Shown piece by piece: positions 59,229 to 64,000 of a stretch of 64,000 nucleotides of DNA. A program made the position numbers and the translations under genes. Location: contig CAJNOJ010000007.1 in the NCBI GenBank assembly GCA_905250025.1, positions 558,001-622,000 on the forward strand, in the 5' to 3' direction. The DNA is from Adineta ricciae. Taxonomy: Eukaryota; Rotifera; Eurotatoria; Adinetida; Adinetidae. The notes beneath the pieces are model-generated. The model had not been told where the DNA came from. It made no database searches and was given only the letters and a program-made list of their open reading frames with translations. Every line of letters starts with the position of its first letter. Within the stretch, counting starts at the first letter, position 1.

Positions 59229-61743
59229 CCTCAATCCATCAAAACGTATTTTGATGTTTATGACTTTGTGTTTTTTATTATGATTTACTTAATAGAAAAA
59301 TGCAGTGTTGTCGTGTTTTTCTTGATTTTATGAGAATTTATTCTCTGACAATCTAGTTAGTAAATAGAACTATATTTGCTTAGGAAGACTGGTTGCTCGT
59401 GTGTAATTATACCAGAATAAAACACCGTATAAAAATAAAACGACGACCTTGAATGATCGACTGTGCCATTTCGAAGAAGAAAAGAGAAAGAGAGAAGAAA
59501 AGATCGCAAGATACTTATTGTAGATTCTCTTGTTTTGCTTGTCAACAACAAATTGATCAGCAGTGAGACTTAAATCTTCACTTGAAGTTTTTTTTTCTTC
59601 TTACTTTGTCAAATAATTTTACGTCCACACACCTCCGCACTGTTTCTTCCTGTTGGTATTTTTTGTAAAAAATAAGTCGACGGTTTGGTTGACGACGTCA
59701 TCAACATCATCATTTGCTAGCTTTCTCTCATTCTCGTTTCTTTCTGTCGCTCTTTCTTCATCTTTTCCCTTGTCATCCACCTTTTTTTATGAATAACGAA
59801 ACGACAACAACGACATCCATCCTAACAACGACACTAGGCTGAAAAGCATACAGAAAGTTAACGCTAAAACGCACGGCAAATCATCATCATCATCATCGTG
59901 CAAGCAGAAACATTCATTTGATTACATTGACGACAACACAAAACAAGCATACGTTTCGCTTCTAAACGTATGTAGTCAAACACTATACAAGGTAAGTCTA
60001 ATAGTTATTTCATCAGACTCTTGACATGAAAACAGCAACTCGATGATTTCATACGAGGAAAACTTTGTAGTTCATCGTGTTCGATTGTTAAGATGTTTTC
60101 ATGACCTTGTCGCAATGTATTAGGATGTGTGTATCAACTGTCGATGAGAAATCAATTTTTCGTCTTTATGATTTGTTAAACCTTGACTTTATTATGGAAC
60201 TGTGTATTCTTTTCTTTCTTCTTGTTCTATTCGCATCCGATTATTGTTGTGAAATAATCATTCCTCGAGTTGCTACGTGCTATTCGCAAAAAATAATCGT
60301 TTGTTGGATGCCAGACGGCGCACTTTCTCGTTTTTTAAATATAACATACAGCTTGTGATCGGCACAAACGGGAAAAAGCGACGCGTCAAATAAAAGAGAA
60401 ACAAAATACAGAGCGAGATTAACTAATAAAACAAATGGCACAATAAAACGCTTGAATCATCGAGTCATGCAATAATCAGAAGTCAAACTTTGCAGAGATG
60501 AATCATCGAAATCGGAGTTATTCAAAATGAATATTTCAACAAATCTTTCAGCCTTCATTTGTCGTCATAATAAATTTCGAAATGTACACAGACATCGAGT
60601 AAATCTGAAAATAAACAGAAGCAATTTAAAGAAAAGAAAAAGAAATAGAATTGACATTCTCCAACACACGCATGCAACTTACTTAAATATGTTAAAGTGA
60701 ATGTATATTATTTTTCTTTTAAACAAAGACTAACAGGTTATTATGCTATCGGCTAGGTCTTTTCTTCATCTCTGAAATGACAATGTGTCGTTGTCACAGT
60801 TGATTCGAGACAGATGAAATCATAGTTTACGATCAATCATGAAAGACGTAACGATGACAAAAGATAACGAGATAACAAGTGAGTTGTTTAATCTCGAAGA
60901 GAAAACCAAGCGTTAAAAATCACAACTTTTCATTCTATTCTCTGTTTTCTTTTTTTTTGTCTGTCGTAAGCCAACCTGTCAATATACTTTTTCGCTTCGT
61001 TTCTTTTCGTCGCACATCTAAACATCATACTTACTTCTTCTCTTTCACTTTCGTTTTGCTTATTGTATACACATAGGAGAAAAGGCCACCCCATACATAC
61101 ATCGACAAGTTTTTAACACATACATACACACATCTATATATATGCATACACAGTTTGAGCTTATTTGATATATATTGACACAATTTTTGGTCGCGTCGGC
61201 TACTGTTAAATATATATATGTGTGTGTGTGTATATGCGTTGATCTTGAACTATACAACGACGATATATATTGATGACAAAGAAAAAGAAGATGAGTATTA
61301 TATTAGTTGAAGAGACTACTTAGCTATTGTTAACTCAATCAATGAACACAATTATGTTCTTCTATATGTGGCATTGTATTTTTGGTGACGTCAGATCAAC
61401 ACAAAAACATATGAGTGTGAGTTAGTAGATTATCCTTGATTATATTATTATAAGGCCTTTCTTTTTAATGACGTTTGAATAGATACCTAATGACGAGACA
61501 GATTTTCCTTACGAGAAATTTTAATGATCAATCAAGGCTAAATGTACGACAGTAACAAAAAAGAAAACCTACCGAATTTAGTGAAGTGTAAATAATGCAT
61601 TATAAAAAAAATGAAGATATCACGAGTAATTGAATGAGGTGTATTGAACATATGTCATGAAGGTGATCACAGAATATAATTTGCTGTGACTCTCTCTCTC
61701 TGCTTAAATATGTATAATTTATCTTCTTTTCTTTCATTTATAG
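59229..61743 (+). promoter_or_regulatory. 5' region and long UTR intron of the polyQ membrane-protein gene, copy 2
   Basis: Colinear with 8104-10624. The inferred non-coding exon ends at 59991 (AAG|GTAAGT) and the intron runs to the TAG at 61743. It includes a CATA/TGTG microsatellite patch near 61210-61235 that is longer than in copy 1, and a CATCAT run near 59882-59898 that is expanded relative to copy 1. No gene in the interval. Confidence 0.4.
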
Positions 61744-61775
61744 GTGTGTTATCCGCTCTTCCTTAGCGGTCTCCA

Positions 61776-62469
61776 ATGACCGAGAGTTATTTAACTACAG
61801 ATATTATTGTTATCATCGTTTTGGTCGTCGTCTTAAGTATGTGAAGTATTTCATCTATGATAAAAATGACTCGTTTGTTTAGTTTTGGTGGGTATATGCG
61901 CCTTTTTTATACATTTCTATTGGACGAAAATCGGTGTTTCGGAAATATGGAATACAGCAAAATGGAGTTCAATGCGAAGTTCAATCTATCAGACAGTACG
62001 TCGTTTCAGTCGCGCTAGCAGTGGCAAGTACGGCTCCGAACGTCCATTCTCTGCTGCATCCGTATATTCGGAAGAATCTGATGGAAGTGCGTTACCAGCT
62101 CCGCTTAGAAATAAAAAATCACAAGCAGCTCCTCATTCTACTATACCTATTCCTCCACAACAACAGCAGCAGCAGCAGCAGCAACAGTCGTCATCGCTGC
62201 CGCCACCGCCTCACTCTGCTTCTTCTTCTTCTTCTAATAATGCTTACTCGTCGACTGCACCGCGAAATCAATCATCCGACAGTAATGGACGTCGAAATTC
62301 ACGCAATCAAGTACAACCGGTTTCTACAGTTTCGTATAATAATTCTGGAAGACAGAACTATGGAATTAAAATAGGACAAGCTCCTCAGAATACCAAAATT
62401 CGAAATGTTCATGAGTACGATGAAAGAAATCCAGACGGTTCTGTTATTATTGATGTACAACGGTTTTAA
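61776..62469 (+). CDS. Small single-pass membrane protein with polyQ/Ser-rich tail, copy 2
   Basis: 215 aa in exons 61776-61836 and 61883-62469 (648 nt). Same N-terminal membrane helix and tail as copy 1. The glutamine tract is ten residues against six, and neighbouring Ala and Ser runs differ by one or two residues, as expected for repeat slippage. Outside these tracts the two proteins are nearly the same. Family not recognised. Confidence 0.7.
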
Positions 62470-62959
62470 ATGAATGTCTGCCTTCATTTAATCATCCCGA
62501 GCTTTCCCTTTCGAAAACAAATCATCTTTTGCTCTGTTTTGTCTCAATAATTTGGTGATATACGACTTCACCCTGGTGATAAAATCTTTCTTCTTCTCTA
62601 TTTTTTGTCTTTTGTACTCATATATAAATATTCATTCAATCGATGACTTATCATTTCTTTCTTATTTTAACTTGTTCGTTTTATTCATTCATTCATTCAT
62701 TCTTTCTTTCTCTACCCTCTACTTCATGCTTTTTTTATTTTTCTTATTGTTATGGATGATGACGACGATGGCTCGACTATTTTTTTTTGCCTGTCTTTAA
62801 TGTGAATATGCATGCGCAAGTGCGCATTCGTCTTTCGGTGATATCTGTTGTGGCTTTTAAATGCGTTGGCATGAAAAATATACATAAAAAGCTCAAGCGA
62901 AACATAACTGAGAAAACTTTTATTATACAACTAAACAAAATGACAAAGTCAAATCACAG
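62470..62959. other. Convergent 3' region (copy 2)
   Basis: Equivalent to 11345-11825, with the ATTC run and T-rich tracts. The small frames on both strands are not supported as genes. Confidence 0.5.
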
Positions 62960-64000
62960 CTACTGATGAGATGGATGATTCGAGAGAGATGTGGTTGTTT
63001 GCTCATTTTCCATACGTTCACTGATGTCCATTGACGCGTTTTCACAACCTAAACCTTGCCGATAGTTTTGATAATCGATTTGTACAGGAGCAGTAGTGCC
63101 ATTTTGGTTGACACCAAGACTATTACCAGGAGTCCAGTCGATTTTCTCTAATAACTGATGACCCATATTAGTCTCATCGATTGGAGCAATGATCTCATCT
63201 ATTAACGAACAAAATTATGTTGAGAAAAATGAAATTAATGTCGTAACGCACTGGTTTTATATGTATAATGGTCATTTTTGACTCGTTTATGGTTGTAACT
63301 ATTATGGTGTGAGCGACGAGTTTCTTTTAATAAGCGAATATGCCGTTTTTGATGAGGATGAGTACAGGCATTCTAAAAAAAGATTAATATAAATGTTAAC
63401 GTAGATAGCGTCCCTTTCGATCAATTCATAGCCTTGAACTATAAGTATAAGATGACAACGAGCGAATGAAAAAACGACTTCATGACGTGTACGAATGCAT
63501 AATGTATTTTTTCACCTTGTTAGTTCATTTGCGTACGCACAAGTCATTTTTATTTTCAATATGAAAATATCGATCATACCGAGATCACAAATGTTAAATC
63601 CATAGAAGCGTCTGACAGTCTTAGGTCATCCGTTCATAGAAGGAGACTCTCACTATAATATATTCTTGAACTACATCTAGACGGTTGATTAGAATTCGAT
63701 TCAAGGGCTTCGTTCGAAGAAATATTCATTGCACATTCATCTTACTTTCGATCCAAGATTTCTTCGATTGCCTGTTAACATTTCTCTATTAACAAATGTT
63801 TTGATTCGATTTTGAACTGTTGTTTTGGAATTTGTTAGCATCATACTGAGTGCACCGTTCACTATTTTTTGTAAGGTACTGTCGGTCGTCGTTAACATTT
63901 TCTCATCAGTATCGTCATCATCTTGATCGGATTTGTTATCATTGTTATCTTCCCACCATGATATCATACGCGGTACGCTACTTTCATCTCGTGGCCAATC
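62960..64000 (-). CDS. GPATCH2: GPATCH2-like G-patch protein, copy 2 (5' part beyond window)
   Basis: The visible part comprises exon 5 (63198-62960), exon 4 (63372-63252) and part of exon 3 (64000-63746), at the same lengths and phases as copy 1. The G-patch reads MGHQLLEKIDWTPGNSLG (IGHQ in copy 1). The exon 4 end encodes YKT where copy 1 has YKN. Exons 1-2 and the start of exon 3 lie past the right edge, so the duplicated block continues beyond the window. Same inferred RNA-processing role as copy 1. Confidence 0.8.

Noticed and set aside
1-64000. Transposable elements, CRISPR-like arrays, telomeric repeats
   Set aside because: No reverse transcriptase, transposase, terminal inverted repeats, spaced direct repeats or telomere-type hexamer arrays were seen; the only large repeat is the gene block itself.

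Overview
The window looks like intron-rich, AT-rich invertebrate nuclear DNA. Genes are close together and most introns are about 45-70 bp with GT-AG ends. Every conserved protein I recognise is a metazoan orthologue: FAM234, GPATCH2, REPS, myotrophin, SLC66A2, TANC/rolling pebbles, SDHAF3, GK5 and MRPL46. Together with one intronless bacterial-type sugar dehydrogenase and many diverged duplicate genes, this suggests a bdelloid rotifer (Adineta/Rotaria type). That assignment is an inference. I saw no transposon, rRNA, tRNA or CRISPR.

The main structure is a long direct repeat. Positions 1 to about 12,861 (copy 1) align colinearly with 51,062 to 64,000 (copy 2), offset by 51.06-51.14 kb. Both copies carry, in the same order and orientation: a rhodopsin-like GPCR (-), a K50 paired-like homeobox gene (+), a FAM234-like FG-GAP protein (+), a nine-exon orphan type II membrane protein (-), an orphan 366-aa gene (+), a small membrane protein with a polyQ tract (+), and GPATCH2 (-). 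Copies differ by a few percent, in coding and non-coding DNA alike. The 366-aa gene is intact in copy 2 but broken by four indels in copy 1. The repeat runs off both window edges, so it may be a tandem duplication of at least 51 kb, two alleles on one chromosome, or two haplotypes joined by the assembler.

The single-copy part (12.9-51.0 kb) holds: REPS-type EH-domain endocytic adaptor (-); a small secreted orphan (-); a divergent SDR with a Cys4 zinc-binding N-terminus (+); a 12-exon coiled-coil CAP-Gly protein (-); myotrophin (-), whose 2.2-kb last intron contains a complete 3CxxC zinc-finger gene; SLC66A2 PQ-loop transporter (+); a long RING-NTPase-ankyrin-TPR TANC/rolling-pebbles scaffold (+); SDHAF3 (+) whose stop codon overlaps the GK5 start codon (TAATG); GK5 (+); mitochondrial ribosomal protein L46 (+); an intronless secreted, probably GPI-anchored sorbosone-dehydrogenase-like enzyme (-); a gene-poor 5-kb stretch of simple repeats; and a macro-domain protein (-).

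Exon structures were assembled by hand by matching splice phases. Each multi-exon CDS reported with an exon list closes to a whole number of codons, except where marked partial. No single pathway links these genes; the block is ordinary housekeeping and neuronal or sensory gene content. The interest lies in the repeat architecture, allele decay, the nested gene, the stop/start overlap and the probable horizontally acquired enzyme.
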